DNA of 64,000 nucleotides from Rikenella microfusus (GCA_022736275.1 DZBJ01000001.1:1-64000); one strand, 5' to 3'. Shown: positions 1-8,994, counted from the first letter of the stretch. Numbers and translations are program-made. Notes: a model not told the origin generated them from the letters alone.

Positions 1-54
1 CCGCGACCCTCGGCGTGACAGGCCGATATTCTAACCAAACTGAACTACCGCACC
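1..54 (-). tRNA. tRNA-Asp(GTC), 3' part cut by window edge
   Basis: The reverse complement reads as the 5' two thirds of a tRNA: acceptor strand GGTGCGG, D-arm with GTTCAGTTTGGTTAGAAT, and the anticodon arm CGGCCTGTCACGCCG with anticodon GTC (plus-strand 17-19). The T-arm and 3' acceptor strand lie beyond the left edge. The anticodon stem (CGGCC/GGCCG type pairing with CGCCG) fits bacterial tRNA-Asp. Confidence 0.93.
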
Positions 55-231
55 AAAAGCGATGCAAAATTAGTGCATTTTTCCATTCCTCAAAATATTT
101 CGTCCAAATATATTTGACTTGCCCGTTAAACCTTGAACTCATACTCCCGGAGCCTGCCGGGAGCAATGATATATACCGCTGATCCTTATCTGTATCCGCC
201 AGTTTTCTTATATTTGTTCTGGAGCAGACAA

Positions 232-1296
232 ATGAAAAACATATACTTTCAGATACCAGCGACCGGCACCCAAAGCCCGGGTCTCGTGCTGGCAACCGTA
301 ACCGCCACCAGCGGATCAACACCTCAGAAACCGGGGAGCTCGGCACTGCTTCTTGACGGCAGGCTGATAGCCGGCACAGTGGGCGGAGGGATTGTCGAAC
401 ACAGGGTGCTTGAGTATGCCCGCAACTGCTCCGGGGGATGCCAGTCGGCACTGCTTCACTTCTCCCTCGACAGGGAGACCACCGAACCGGAAGAGGCAGT
501 ATGCGGGGGTACGATAACCATACTTGCAGACAGTAACCCGGGAGCTCACCTGGCAGTATTCAGTGAGATGCAACAGAGCATCACGGCAGGACAGCCGGGT
601 GTGCTCGTTACCAAGGTGATCCCGTGGAACGAAACAAGCGTGATGATAAAACGGTGCTGGACCACGGGAGCAGGTGAGATACCCTTATCATGCAATGCAG
701 ATGCTGACCTGCTGAAAGAGGTCAGAGGCATCCTCACAGCAGGCAGCAGGGGTGATTACAGAGAGATTGAGATGCCGGTAGCAGGTGAAAAACAACCAGC
801 TAAGATATATCTTGAGCCGGTTTTCCCCCTTCCACGCCTGATCATAGGCGGCGCCGGACATATCGGCAAAGCGGTATCACACCAGGGGAAGCTGCTCGGA
901 TTCGAGGTCACCGTCATTGATGACAGGGCGGATTTTGCCAATCCTGTCAACCTGCCGGACGCAGATAACATCATCGTTAAGGACATTGGCGAAGCGATGC
1001 GGGAGATATCAAAGGATATGAATACCTTCATCATCATAGTTACCCGCGGTCACGGACATGATGCTGAGGCGCTTAAGCCATGCATCGGATCACCGGCGGC
1101 ATATGTCGGAATGATGGGGAGCAGGGTAAAGGTGGCCAAGGTTCATGAGGAGTTCATTGCCAGAGGATGGGCAACGGAGGACCAGTGGAAGAAAATATTC
1201 ACACCCATAGGTCTTGACATTGATTCCAAGACAATTGAGGAGATAGCTGTAAGCATCGCGGCACAGCTGGTAATGGTTAGAAGAATTAAGAATTAA
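232..1296 (+). CDS. xdhC: XdhC/CoxI family protein
   Basis: XdhC-family chaperone that hands sulfurated molybdenum cofactor to xanthine-dehydrogenase-type hydroxylases in the cytoplasm. The N-terminal XdhC_CoxI domain is seen as ATVTATSGSTPQKPG and AGTVGGGIVE within the first 70 residues. The C-terminal Rossmann-like XdhC domain begins near residue 203 with LIIGGAGHIGKAV and ends with VGMMGSR and IGLDIDSKTIEEIAVSIAA. I chose ATG 232 (MKNIYFQI), which matches the usual family start; the frame is open further upstream to a TTG at 133, but that part is not family-like. The final residues RIKN and the stop codon are encoded by a heptamer repeat array. The next gene is a MocA-like transferase, the usual partner, but the hydroxylase itself survives only as a remnant. 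Confidence 0.9.
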   Translation: MKNIYFQIPATGTQSPGLVLATVTATSGSTPQKPGSSALLLDGRLIAGTVGGGIVEHRVLEYARNCSGGCQSALLHFSLDRETTEPEEAVCGGTITILADSNPGAHLAVFSEMQQSITAGQPGVLVTKVIPWNETSVMIKRCWTTGAGEIPLSCNADADLLKEVRGILTAGSRGDYREIEMPVAGEKQPAKIYLEPVFPLPRLIIGGAGHIGKAVSHQGKLLGFEVTVIDDRADFANPVNLPDADNIIVKDIGEAMREISKDMNTFIIIVTRGHGHDAEALKPCIGSPAAYVGMMGSRVKVAKVHEEFIARGWATEDQWKKIFTPIGLDIDSKTIEEIAVSIAAQLVMVRRIKN

Positions 1297-1316
1297 GAAA
1301 TAAGAATTAAGAATAG
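1283..1316. repeat. Heptamer array, unit GAATTAA
   Basis: Four near-identical 7-bp units in register: GAATTAA at 1283, GAATTAA at 1290, GAAATAA at 1297, GAATTAA at 1304, then a decayed fifth. The array contains the stop codon of xdhC (1294-1296). Confidence 0.9.
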
Positions 1317-1340
1317 AATAAGCGACCGGGGCGAATTTGA

Positions 1341-2141
1341 ATGAATCAAGGGTCAGGGATGCAGGAGGTATGCGCGATAGTGCTGGCGGCCGGTGAGTCG
1401 AAGCGGATGGGCTCGCCAAAGATGCTGCTGGCATATAACGGTACAACCGTTCTTGGAAAGGTTATAGAAAATGTTCTGGCAGCAGGGATCACTGAACCGC
1501 TGGTAATTTCAGGAGCTGAACGGGATGATATTATTAAGGCTGCAATGAAGTATCCTGTGAAACATTGTTATAATGATAAATACAGAAGCGGCATGCTCTC
1601 CTCGGTGCAGTGCGGACTCACCTCCCTGGCTGACGAATGTCGTGCTGTGCTTGTTATGCCCGGCGACCAGCCGATGATAGGTGAAAGCGAGATTAATAAG
1701 GTGATAAAAGCATGGAGACGGTCCGGGAGGGGAATAGTGATGCCGTCTTTCAATGGCAAACGGGGACATCCGCTGTTAGTTGACATGAAATACCGCCCTG
1801 AGATACTTGCCCTGCCTGAGGAGGAGGGTCTGCGCAGGCTGGCGGAGAGGCACCCTGACGATGTTCTTGAGGCAGAGACTGATGATCCGTCCGTGCTTAG
1901 GGATATCGATACAAAAGAAGATTACCTGAATGAACTAAACATAATCAAAAGAGATGGAAAAGACAATTGCCGGCACCTGGGTGGCGCACATTGCTCAGGT
2001 GGAGGTGAGCCGGCTATCATTGCCGTTGGCGCGGCTGTCGGCAACGCCATATTCGATGCTGTCGGGGCAAGGCTTTTCAGGGTACCATTCACACCGGAGA
2101 GAGTGCTACAGGCAGTCGAAAGTCAAAAGTTGAAAGTCTAA
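1341..2141 (+). CDS. MocA-like molybdenum cofactor nucleotidyltransferase with abnormal 3' extension
   Basis: Nucleotidyltransferase of the MobA-like/MocA family, which transfers CMP (or GMP) from NTP to molybdopterin cofactor for hydroxylases. The signature AIVLAAGESKRMGSPK is at residues 12-28; MPGDQPM and GKRGHPLLV follow in the normal order. The family normally ends soon after the DIDTKEDY motif (near residue 188-195), giving a protein of about 200 residues. Here the frame runs on for about 66 more codons through sequence resembling the C-terminus of a molybdenum hydroxylase large subunit (GGGEPAIIAVGAAVGNAIF) and finally through a heptamer array that supplies QKLKV and the stop. The extension is therefore probably a read-through product of gene decay, not a designed fusion. 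Located 44 bp after xdhC. Confidence 0.82.
   Translation: MNQGSGMQEVCAIVLAAGESKRMGSPKMLLAYNGTTVLGKVIENVLAAGITEPLVISGAERDDIIKAAMKYPVKHCYNDKYRSGMLSSVQCGLTSLADECRAVLVMPGDQPMIGESEINKVIKAWRRSGRGIVMPSFNGKRGHPLLVDMKYRPEILALPEEEGLRRLAERHPDDVLEAETDDPSVLRDIDTKEDYLNELNIIKRDGKDNCRHLGGAHCSGGGEPAIIAVGAAVGNAIFDAVGARLFRVPFTPERVLQAVESQKLKV
1954..2114 (+). pseudogene. Remnant of molybdenum hydroxylase large subunit (XdhA/IorB type)
   Basis: Two pieces of a xanthine-dehydrogenase-type molybdopterin subunit appear in different frames. An ATG at 1954 opens a frame reading MEKTIAGTWVAHIAQVEVS, resembling the VAEVAEV stretch of these subunits. The mocA frame then carries GGGEPAIIAVGAAVGNAIFD and ARLFRVPFTPERVLQ, close to the canonical C-terminal end (GxGEPP...A.ANAI.DATG.R....P.TPE.VL). 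Several hundred codons between and before these pieces are missing. The homology call is by eye, so the exact family (XDH or isoquinoline-1-oxidoreductase-like) is uncertain. Confidence 0.72.
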
Positions 2142-2208
2142 AGGGCTGTTCCCAGTCTACAGTCACCAGTCTTCAGTCCTGCTGACTGCCGACTAACGAC
2201 TGCCGACT
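2115..2208. repeat. Composite heptamer array (GTCNAAA, CAGTCNN, NNNGACT)
   Basis: Three abutting 7-bp-period blocks. GTCGAAA/GTCAAAA/GTTGAAA/GTCTAAA occupy 2115-2142. CAGTCTA/CAGTCAC/CAGTCTT/CAGTCCT occupy 2153-2180. GCTGACT/GCCGACT/AACGACT/GCCGACT occupy 2181-2208. The second and third blocks are approximate reverse complements and could fold into a hairpin. The first block encodes the last codons and the stop of the mocA-like ORF. Confidence 0.9.
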
Positions 2209-2227
2209 GAATCAATAGCATCATGAT

Positions 2228-2263
2228 AAAAAAGGAGGGAAGCATGAGCGACCCTCCTTTTTT
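2228..2263. terminator. Bidirectional intrinsic terminator
   Basis: Perfect 12-bp inverted repeat AAAAAAGGAGGG (2228-2239) / CCCTCCTTTTTT (2252-2263) with a 12-nt loop. The A/T tracts flank a GC core on both sides, as expected between convergent transcription units (mocA-like + and susD -). Confidence 0.85.
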
Positions 2264-2282
2264 ATCAGTTTTCAAACCAGGA

Positions 2283-3731
2283 TTATTTCCCTGAGAGGTA
2301 CCAATCGTTCTGGACAAGCAGATCATTTACTTCCATCTCCCTGAAGGGAATGGGAAGTATAAGGTTGCCGGCATCATAGGGATAGTCGCCGATATTCTGC
2401 TTCCACCTTTTCAGATCATGCAGACGGAAACCCTCCCAGCAGAGTTCGAGATATCTCTCTTCCCTGATCTGATCCCTGGTAACTGGTGCCGTATAAAGGG
2501 GTGCATGTGCCCTGTCACGTATCACATTGATATCTTCTGTGGGGCTGTTAGGCCCGATGTCAGCGCCCGGGTCCTCGAAGTTGGCCTCGGCTCTGACAAG
2601 GTACATCTCAGCAAGCCTTATAAGGTTGAGGTTCGTATAATAATCCCCCCACTTGGAGGTGTTTATACCGTTGCTGTTGACGATAGTGCCAACGCCTTTA
2701 TAGTACATCATGTTAATATTATCGATTGTATAGAAGGACTCAGTATTCTCCTGGAACATTCCGCGCTCGTCGGAGGGATCAAACCTGTCGAGAAAAACCT
2801 GCTGAATTTCATAATCCCCCCTGCCGGCGCCATTGAGTGAGGCGTACATCACAGCAAGCCAGGGGTTGTTTGAAGCAACGTTGTTCTGGAATGCAAAGAT
2901 ATCCTCCGGTGAATTACTGCTATTGTTAAAGGCTTTCAAAGGTGTGTTCGTCAGTGAGAATAACCCGCTTTGAATTACCTGGTTTGCTTCAGTAGCAGCG
3001 CTTGCGTAATTGCCCATTTGCAGATGTATCCTTGCGAGGATTGCACTTGCAGCGAGGGATGAGGCATAGACATCATTTTCTTCCGGCAGTAAATCGCGTG
3101 CAGCTGTCAGGTCATCAAGGGCCTGTGAATAACCCTCTTCAACAGTATTCCTCGGAACATTGACAGCATCGGCCACATCCTTTGTAGGAGTGAGCATAAG
3201 CGGTACAGCCGGCTGACTATTTGCAGCACCGGCTTCATAAGGCAACCCGAAGAGCCTGGTAAGCTCAAAGTAGGTCCACCCTCTTAAGAAACGGGCCTCA
3301 CCCTCAACCATATTACGGTCTTCCTCATCAAGAATGGCAAGTATTTCCGGATCGACAAGCGTGTTGCAGGTGTTTATAACCTCATAAGCCTGGATCCAGG
3401 TGTTTTCAACATAACCGTTGGTTACCGTGGCCTCCTTCTGAATGAATTCACGCGGTTCCTCGAATGTTCCGAGAAAGAGCATATCCCCTTTTGAGGCATA
3501 CAGCTCACTGTATTCATTGAATGCTGTTCCGAAGATCCATTGACTCCTTCCGTCGAGGTAAGTACCAACAAGAGTCGCTTTTATGTTTGCCGGTGTTGTA
3601 AGAGCAACAGCAGCGTCAATGGACTGTTTAGGCATAAGGTCCAGCTTCTCGGTGCAGGAGAAGAGCAGCGTGAATACCGGAACCAGCAGTAACAATTCTT
3701 TGGTATTGATGATTATATTTTTCATGATCAT
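2283..3731 (-). CDS. RagB/SusD family nutrient-binding outer membrane lipoprotein
   Basis: Surface lipoprotein that caps the SusC channel and binds glycans or oligopeptides. The signal peptide ends in the lipobox TLLFSC with Cys at about residue 26. Typical SusD features follow: N-terminal KLDLMPKQSID, TPR-rich helical middle (RFLRGWTYFELTRLFG), and a C-terminal LCWEGFRLHDLKRWK and ILPIPFREMEVN. Length 482 aa is normal. ATG 3731 and ATG 3725 are both possible starts. It follows susC by 12 bp, so the two form one transcription unit. No sensor/regulator or glycoside hydrolase sits next to the pair, so its substrate cannot be inferred. Confidence 0.95.
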   Translation of the reverse strand: MIMKNIIINTKELLLLVPVFTLLFSCTEKLDLMPKQSIDAAVALTTPANIKATLVGTYLDGRSQWIFGTAFNEYSELYASKGDMLFLGTFEEPREFIQKEATVTNGYVENTWIQAYEVINTCNTLVDPEILAILDEEDRNMVEGEARFLRGWTYFELTRLFGLPYEAGAANSQPAVPLMLTPTKDVADAVNVPRNTVEEGYSQALDDLTAARDLLPEENDVYASSLAASAILARIHLQMGNYASAATEANQVIQSGLFSLTNTPLKAFNNSSNSPEDIFAFQNNVASNNPWLAVMYASLNGAGRGDYEIQQVFLDRFDPSDERGMFQENTESFYTIDNINMMYYKGVGTIVNSNGINTSKWGDYYTNLNLIRLAEMYLVRAEANFEDPGADIGPNSPTEDINVIRDRAHAPLYTAPVTRDQIREERYLELCWEGFRLHDLKRWKQNIGDYPYDAGNLILPIPFREMEVNDLLVQNDWYLSGK

Positions 3732-3743
3732 TACTGTTTGGAG

Positions 3744-6700
3744 TTAGAATGAAAGATTTATACCGAGGGTATACGTCCTTGCCTGCGGAGCAGTATAGAA
3801 ATCGTATCCCTGTATGATGTTCGTGTTCTGTGTAGAACGGCCGGTGCCTGTGTAGTTTACCTCGGGGTCCCATCCCTTATAATTTGTAAATGTATAGAGG
3901 TTCTGGACACCTGCGTACAGCCTGATGGATGACATCTTCAGCCTGGAAGTCAGCGATTTTGGCAGACTGTAGCCAAAGTTTACACTTCTGATTCTGATGT
4001 ATGAGCCATCGTAGAGGTACCTGCTTGTCGTTTTTACCCCGTTGTTTTCACCCAAACGTGCCTGCGGAACGTCTGTAATGTCACCCGGCTTCTGCCATCT
4101 GTTCATCTGATCTACAGTCTGGTTGTCAAACCATGCAGCGTTGGCAGACTGATAAATACCGGCGCCATTATAGATCTCGTTACCGTAGACAAAGCTTATC
4201 AGGGCATTCAGATCGAAACCCTTGTATTCAAAGTAGTTGTTAAAACCACCGGTGAATTCCGGGTTGGGTGATCCTACTATCTGAGGTTCAGCAAGGTTGA
4301 AGTTATTTGTTGTTTCATCACTGTCCGGACCGAGGTAATAAAGTGCATCACCGTTGTCAGGATCAACCCCGGCATATTTTACGAGTTTGAAAACCCCGAT
4401 GGGCTGTCCTTCTATAACATAGTTGATTCCATTGGGTGTTATCTCCGGACCATTTATATCAATGATCTTGTTCCTGTTGAAAGACATGTTAAAGTCGGTT
4501 GTCCAGACAAAGGAACCTGCAAAATTATTGGAGTGAATGGAGAATTCGATGCCCTTGTTTTCAAGTTCCCCGACGTTGCTCCACACACCCGTGAATCCGG
4601 AAGTCGAAGGCAGTGTGCGATAGAGCAGCAGGTCAGTCGTTTTCTTATGATAGTAGTCAATTTCACCGGTTACCCTGTTCTTGAAAAAGCCGAAGTCGAG
4701 ACCGATGTCTGCCTGTGCCGTGTTTTCCCAGCCAAGCTCCCGGCTCTGTAGCTGTGTTGCCTCAAGGCCGTTTCTTCCGGCATAGTTAACACCTGTATAA
4801 AGGGCCAGGTGAGCATAGTCAGGTATACCGGAGTTACCCGTTAACCCGTAACTGGCTCTCACTTTAAGATAGCTGAGGAAATTTTTGATTCCTGACATGA
4901 AATCCTCCTGCGTCAGAATCCAGCCTGCTGATACGGCAGGGAAGAAGCCGTAGCGGTTGTCAACGCCAAATCTTGATGATCCGTCAATGCGACCGCTGAG
5001 AGTGAAAAAGTACTTCTCATTGATTTTGTAGTTTGAACGCGCAAAATATGAGAGATACGAGTTGGCATTTTCCCAGCTTGAGAAGACGGTTGCTTCGGCA
5101 GCATTTTCAATATTTTGAAAATCATCAGTGGGGAAACCCTTGGCCTGGATATTTGATCCTGTGGTATTCGACTGCTGGTATGACATACCTCCCACGATGT
5201 TTAAATGGTGTACACCGAAGGTTTTAATATATGTCAGGTAGTTCTCCCAGTTATAGTTCACAACCCTTACCGAGCGGTTCTGTGCTTCACCGGCGGGACC
5301 GCCGGTGATCGTCAGGCGACCCCAGTAGTTCTTCTCTCTCAGGTCCATTATATCAGTTCCGAATTCACTTTTAAAGGAGAGGTCTTTAAAAAGAGCATAT
5401 GAAGCGTAGAAATTTGCCAGGCTCCTGAAGGAAGTCTGATTGTTTGAGCCATCGCGCAATGATATGAGGCCATTATAATAAATTGTATTGGTATTGTACT
5501 CACCCGTTTCAGGATCAATTACCGGAGTGAGTGGCGACTGCGCTACAAGCTGAAGGGGAGTGGAATAGGCATTATCATTTTCAACCCTCAGCATCTCGGT
5601 TCTGATAAGATTCATCTGAACGCCAAAGTTGAGTTTTTCTGTTGCTTTCTGGTCCAGGTTAAGCCTGCCGCTCATCTTTGTCATACTGTTACCCCTCAGT
5701 ATACCTTTAGTGTCGTCAAAACTTACTCCCGAGTAAAAAGTAGTGTTGCCGCTACCGCCTGAGGCAGACAGGTTGACCCTGTTTAACGAACCCTTCTGAA
5801 AGGCTTCCTTCTGCCAGTCTGCATCATATCCGTCGTCCCACAGCGGACCGATAAAATATTCCCAGAACTCATCCTTGGGCAGCCAGTCCCATACGAGTCC
5901 GTCAACGGATACATTGTCCATTGCTTCGTCAAACAGCTCAAAGTACTGGTCTGCATTCAGCCAGTCGATGAGGTTGCTGGGCTCACTTATGCCCGTAGTG
6001 TACTGAAGATCAAATTTCGTGTCTCCTGACTTTCCCCTTTTAGTAGTAATAATTACGACACCGTTCGATGCCCTCGAGCCATAAATTGCAGCTGCTGAAG
6101 CATCTTTGAGGATCTGGATTGACTCGACGTCGGTCATAGCCAGGTCAGACAGGGGGCTTGTGGGCTGGTTGTCGGGGTTCGAGAGGTTTTCAGTAGTGAT
6201 GGGGACTCCGTCGACGACATAAAGAGGCTGGTTGTTTGCCGATACGGATGACGATCCCCTGATCCTCATCTTGATAGTTTCCCCAAGTTTACCGCTGGCC
6301 TGCTCAATGAAAACACCCGAGGTCTTTCCCTGAATAGCTGATTCAAAGCTGGCTGTGGGCATTTCTGCGATACCCTTGGTCTCGACCTTTGTGATGGCCC
6401 CGGTCAGCTCACGCTTGATGGCTGACCCGTAACCAATGACGACAATTTCGTCAAGACCCACGTTGTCGTATTCAAACTCCACGCTGACAACGTTGCCGTC
6501 TCCAACCGGAATTTCCTGTGTCTTCATTCCGATGAACCTGAAGACTAGTATATCGCCGGGTCCGGCGCTTATTGAGTACCTGCCATCCACCCCGGTAGCT
6601 GTACCGATGGATGTGCCTTTTACCTGGACGGTGGCCCCTATAACGGGCTGCCCGTCAGATTTGTCAGTGACCAATCCTGTAGTGGTTCCTGATTGCCCGT

Positions 6701-6755
6701 AGGCACTCATTGACACCACGAACGAAATCACCGCTGTCCAAAGTAATTTTCCCAT
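3744..6755 (-). CDS. SusC/RagA family TonB-dependent outer membrane transporter
   Basis: TonB-dependent outer membrane barrel that imports the ligand captured by its SusD partner. Order of parts: signal peptide (about 20 residues, ending SAYGQ), carboxypeptidase-D regulatory-like domain (GLVTDKSDGQPVIGATVQVKG, about 25-100), the LDEIVVIGYG linker typical of SusC, plug domain with MRIRGSSSVSANNQPLYVVDG, then a beta-barrel ending in ARTYTLGINLSF with the terminal aromatic residue. Length 1003 aa fits. There is no extra N-terminal STN domain, so it is not the FecA-type signalling version. No clear TAnnTTTG box is seen in the 134 bp upstream. Confidence 0.96.
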   Translation of the reverse strand: MGKLLWTAVISFVVSMSAYGQSGTTTGLVTDKSDGQPVIGATVQVKGTSIGTATGVDGRYSISAGPGDILVFRFIGMKTQEIPVGDGNVVSVEFEYDNVGLDEIVVIGYGSAIKRELTGAITKVETKGIAEMPTASFESAIQGKTSGVFIEQASGKLGETIKMRIRGSSSVSANNQPLYVVDGVPITTENLSNPDNQPTSPLSDLAMTDVESIQILKDASAAAIYGSRASNGVVIITTKRGKSGDTKFDLQYTTGISEPSNLIDWLNADQYFELFDEAMDNVSVDGLVWDWLPKDEFWEYFIGPLWDDGYDADWQKEAFQKGSLNRVNLSASGGSGNTTFYSGVSFDDTKGILRGNSMTKMSGRLNLDQKATEKLNFGVQMNLIRTEMLRVENDNAYSTPLQLVAQSPLTPVIDPETGEYNTNTIYYNGLISLRDGSNNQTSFRSLANFYASYALFKDLSFKSEFGTDIMDLREKNYWGRLTITGGPAGEAQNRSVRVVNYNWENYLTYIKTFGVHHLNIVGGMSYQQSNTTGSNIQAKGFPTDDFQNIENAAEATVFSSWENANSYLSYFARSNYKINEKYFFTLSGRIDGSSRFGVDNRYGFFPAVSAGWILTQEDFMSGIKNFLSYLKVRASYGLTGNSGIPDYAHLALYTGVNYAGRNGLEATQLQSRELGWENTAQADIGLDFGFFKNRVTGEIDYYHKKTTDLLLYRTLPSTSGFTGVWSNVGELENKGIEFSIHSNNFAGSFVWTTDFNMSFNRNKIIDINGPEITPNGINYVIEGQPIGVFKLVKYAGVDPDNGDALYYLGPDSDETTNNFNLAEPQIVGSPNPEFTGGFNNYFEYKGFDLNALISFVYGNEIYNGAGIYQSANAAWFDNQTVDQMNRWQKPGDITDVPQARLGENNGVKTTSRYLYDGSYIRIRSVNFGYSLPKSLTSRLKMSSIRLYAGVQNLYTFTNYKGWDPEVNYTGTGRSTQNTNIIQGYDFYTAPQARTYTLGINLSF

Positions 6756-6889
6756 AGCTGAATAGTTTGAGTTAAGTTGTAACCAATCACTAAAAAGACC
6801 GGGAAAGTGACTTAATGCCGCATCAGAATGAGTTATTTTTATGTTAACAGGATAAAAAGATGAGTCTTCAGGCTCGGGAAACGGTTGAT

Positions 6890-7432
6890 TCAGAGCCTTT
6901 CAGGAGTGAAGAAACTGTAGTTCACATTCCCGTAATTACGGTGTTCTGACAATGCCTGATGACCTGAGAAGTCAATTTTTCGCGGATGCTCAAGAATGAA
7001 AAGGGTTGATTCTGTCACCGCTCCCGAGCCGAGGACCATGTCAGGAATCTCCGTCAGCCAGCGGAGGGCATATGGAGGATCGGCAAATATAATATCATAC
7101 TGCTTGTGGCAGATATTAAGCCAGTCGCGAACATCCAGCCTGTGAACCCGCACTGACTTCATCTCAAACTGCCGGAGGGTGTTCCGGATGAAATCACAGT
7201 TTCTTCTGTCAGTCTCAATGATATCAATATCTTCAGTACCCCGTGATGCGAATTCATAGCTTATTGCTCCGGTGCCGCCAAAGAGATCAAGAAATGAGAC
7301 AGATGAGAAGTCATAACGGTTGTTCAGGATATTCATAAGGCTCTCCCGGGCATAGTCGGTTGTGGGCCTTGCCTTGAATCCTTTCGGGGGCACAATGAGC
7401 CGACCCTTGAATCTGCCTCCGATTATTCGCAC
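6890..7432 (-). CDS. rsmD: 16S rRNA (guanine(966)-N(2))-methyltransferase RsmD
   Basis: SAM-dependent methyltransferase modifying G966 of 16S rRNA. RIIGGRFKGR at the N-terminus, RPTTDYARESLMNIL, the SAM motif FLDLFGGTGAISYEFASRG and the catalytic DPPY (FADPPYALRW) are all present. I chose GTG 7432, which yields the family-standard M-RIIGG start and 180 aa. The frame extends to another GTG at 7459, but that would add nine non-family residues and overlap the upstream gene by 37 bp. With GTG 7432 the overlap with the DUF3822 gene is 10 bp, consistent with translational coupling. Confidence 0.93.
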   Translation of the reverse strand: MRIIGGRFKGRLIVPPKGFKARPTTDYARESLMNILNNRYDFSSVSFLDLFGGTGAISYEFASRGTEDIDIIETDRRNCDFIRNTLRQFEMKSVRVHRLDVRDWLNICHKQYDIIFADPPYALRWLTEIPDMVLGSGAVTESTLFILEHPRKIDFSGHQALSEHRNYGNVNYSFFTPERL

Positions 7433-8280
7433 GAAGCTGCAGTGAAAAGGTTCAGCCACCGGTGCAGGTGCACCTCATTCATGACATAGCTGAAGCTCTG
7501 CCTTATGATTGGAGAGGCAAACTTCACATTCGAGGCAAAGCCGAGGAGGGCGATGTGCGCCTCGCCGTAGGGTTCCACGGCACCGCTTACAAATATTGGT
7601 TCGTCATTCTTTATGCCCCTTCGGTCAAGCACATTAAACAGAAAATATGAAGCGTCGGCGGCAGCTGAGCAGGCGAAGCTGTTGCAGAAGACCAGGTTTC
7701 TTTTCTCGGCTATGACGACAGTGACAAAGCTTGTGTCGGCGTGAAGGTGTATGTAACGCTCCTCGGAGGTACGGCATGCTGAAAAGACATGCTGCAGAAG
7801 CGGTTTCAGGTGATGCCACGGTGTCATATCGCGCCAGCGCGAAGAAACTTTTTCAATTCCGTCGTTTCCGGGGGAGAAGAGCACATATGCATCCGGAAAC
7901 GGGAGGCTGTTTGAGAAGATCTGCGAACCGTCAGGTACATTGTGATTGAAACGGAAGTAATCTTCCTTAAGCCTGGGTTCATAGACAGGTGACGGAACCA
8001 GGGTATAAAGCAGTGACGGGGTAATAATGAATACTTTCCTGTAGTGTCTCCTGAGGAAGTCATCGGATTCAATGATCTCTCCCGGTGCCCTGACAGAACC
8101 GTCGGCCGGGTTTTCACGCGGATAGTGTCTGAGCATCACATATTTTCCGCGCAGGAGATCAAGCACGGCAAGAGAGACACCTTCTTCAGAAAGCTCCAGT
8201 GTAAGATCGTAATTTTCGGTCGCGTTTATGTCGAGAGTCTCATCAATGAGCTCAAGAGGATATATCTGCGACGTGGTCAT
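7423..8280 (-). CDS. DUF3822 family protein
   Basis: Bacteroidota-specific protein of about 285 aa, recognised as DUF3822 by its sequence and its usual position just upstream of rsmD. No enzymatic motif is visible; members are thought to have an actin/hexokinase-like ATPase fold, which is family lore and not shown here. Visible features are a repeated FxN/FCNSFACSAAADASYF core and an IFVSGAVEPYGEAH stretch near residue 230. ATG 8280 overlaps the stop of the upstream gene (TGATG), so the three genes 8915-6890 are one coupled operon. A role linked to RNA modification is only inferred from position. Confidence 0.75.
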   Translation of the reverse strand: MTTSQIYPLELIDETLDINATENYDLTLELSEEGVSLAVLDLLRGKYVMLRHYPRENPADGSVRAPGEIIESDDFLRRHYRKVFIITPSLLYTLVPSPVYEPRLKEDYFRFNHNVPDGSQIFSNSLPFPDAYVLFSPGNDGIEKVSSRWRDMTPWHHLKPLLQHVFSACRTSEERYIHLHADTSFVTVVIAEKRNLVFCNSFACSAAADASYFLFNVLDRRGIKNDEPIFVSGAVEPYGEAHIALLGFASNVKFASPIIRQSFSYVMNEVHLHRWLNLFTAASCE

Positions 8281-8915
8281 CAATCCTCCCAGTTCCCGGC
8301 ATTGTTATTGGGTACCCTGACATCACCCACCTTCATGCCCGGGAAGCCGGTGAACTTGGTTCGCTGTTCATTGTAGTTGACCACAAGCTGCCTGTCAAGA
8401 TCACTGAGAAAGACGTCATTGAGGACGTAGGCCTCGAACACGTTGACCAGAACCATTGAGGTTGTCATGACCCTGGCAGCAGACATCTGGAATTCGATGT
8501 TATCAGTCCCCGGAACAAACCGGAGCTGATCGACAGGGTATCCCTCCTTGAATATTGAATCGCGCACTGGAATATAACTCGTATCCCTGCTGATGAGCCC
8601 TTTCTTTACGGCTTCTCTTTCACTTGTAATACCGTCGGCTATCATATCGTCGGTCAATGATCCGCGTTTAAAGACCAGCGGCAGAGAGTCTGTCTTAAGG
8701 AAGGTGATCAGTGTGTCAAAGCTGCCGGTATAATATCCCTTAACAGATTTAAAAGCCTCCTGCGCGGTTCTGATGTCAATCAGCCTCTCCTTGATTTGTG
8801 TCTCTCTGCTATCTTTCTCCCGGTTGAACCGGATTGGCTGCATAATGCTTTCGATGAGAAAATAGATGAGAACGATGATGATAACCGTAAATACAATGTT
8901 GAGGGCCGTTTTCAT
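8280..8915 (-). CDS. Conserved membrane-anchored protein of unknown function
   Basis: About 211 aa, not assigned to a named family. One N-terminal transmembrane segment (IVFTVIIIVLIYFLIESIM, residues about 5-25) is followed by a charged helical stretch (REKDSRETQIKERLIDIRTAQEAFKSVKG) resembling the helix of pilin-like or type II secretion pseudopilin-like proteins, then a periplasmic domain. The start MKTALNIV (ATG 8915) was chosen over an upstream in-frame codon at 8951, because a perfect TAAATTTG promoter element lies at 8949-8956. First gene of the DUF3822-rsmD operon. Confidence 0.7.
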   Translation of the reverse strand: MKTALNIVFTVIIIVLIYFLIESIMQPIRFNREKDSRETQIKERLIDIRTAQEAFKSVKGYYTGSFDTLITFLKTDSLPLVFKRGSLTDDMIADGITSEREAVKKGLISRDTSYIPVRDSIFKEGYPVDQLRFVPGTDNIEFQMSAARVMTTSMVLVNVFEAYVLNDVFLSDLDRQLVVNYNEQRTKFTGFPGMKVGDVRVPNNNAGNWED

Positions 8916-8948
8916 GTCTTTTATGATCGATTGTTGAGTAACTTTGTG

Positions 8949-8956
8949 CAAATTTA
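8949..8956 (-). promoter_or_regulatory. TAnnTTTG promoter element for the 8915-6890 operon
   Basis: Reverse complement reads TAAATTTG, a perfect Bacteroidota -7 box, 33 bp before the chosen ATG 8915. Confidence 0.6.
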
Positions 8957-8994
8957 AAAAAAAAGCAGACTGATTTCCGGATTGTTAAAAGAAA

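Noticed and set aside
133-231. Longer XdhC N-terminus from TTG 133
   Set aside because: The added 33 residues are hydrophobic and unlike the family; ATG 232 gives the usual start.
7433-7459. rsmD starting at GTG 7459
   Set aside because: Would add nine non-family residues; GTG 7432 gives the canonical RIIGG start.
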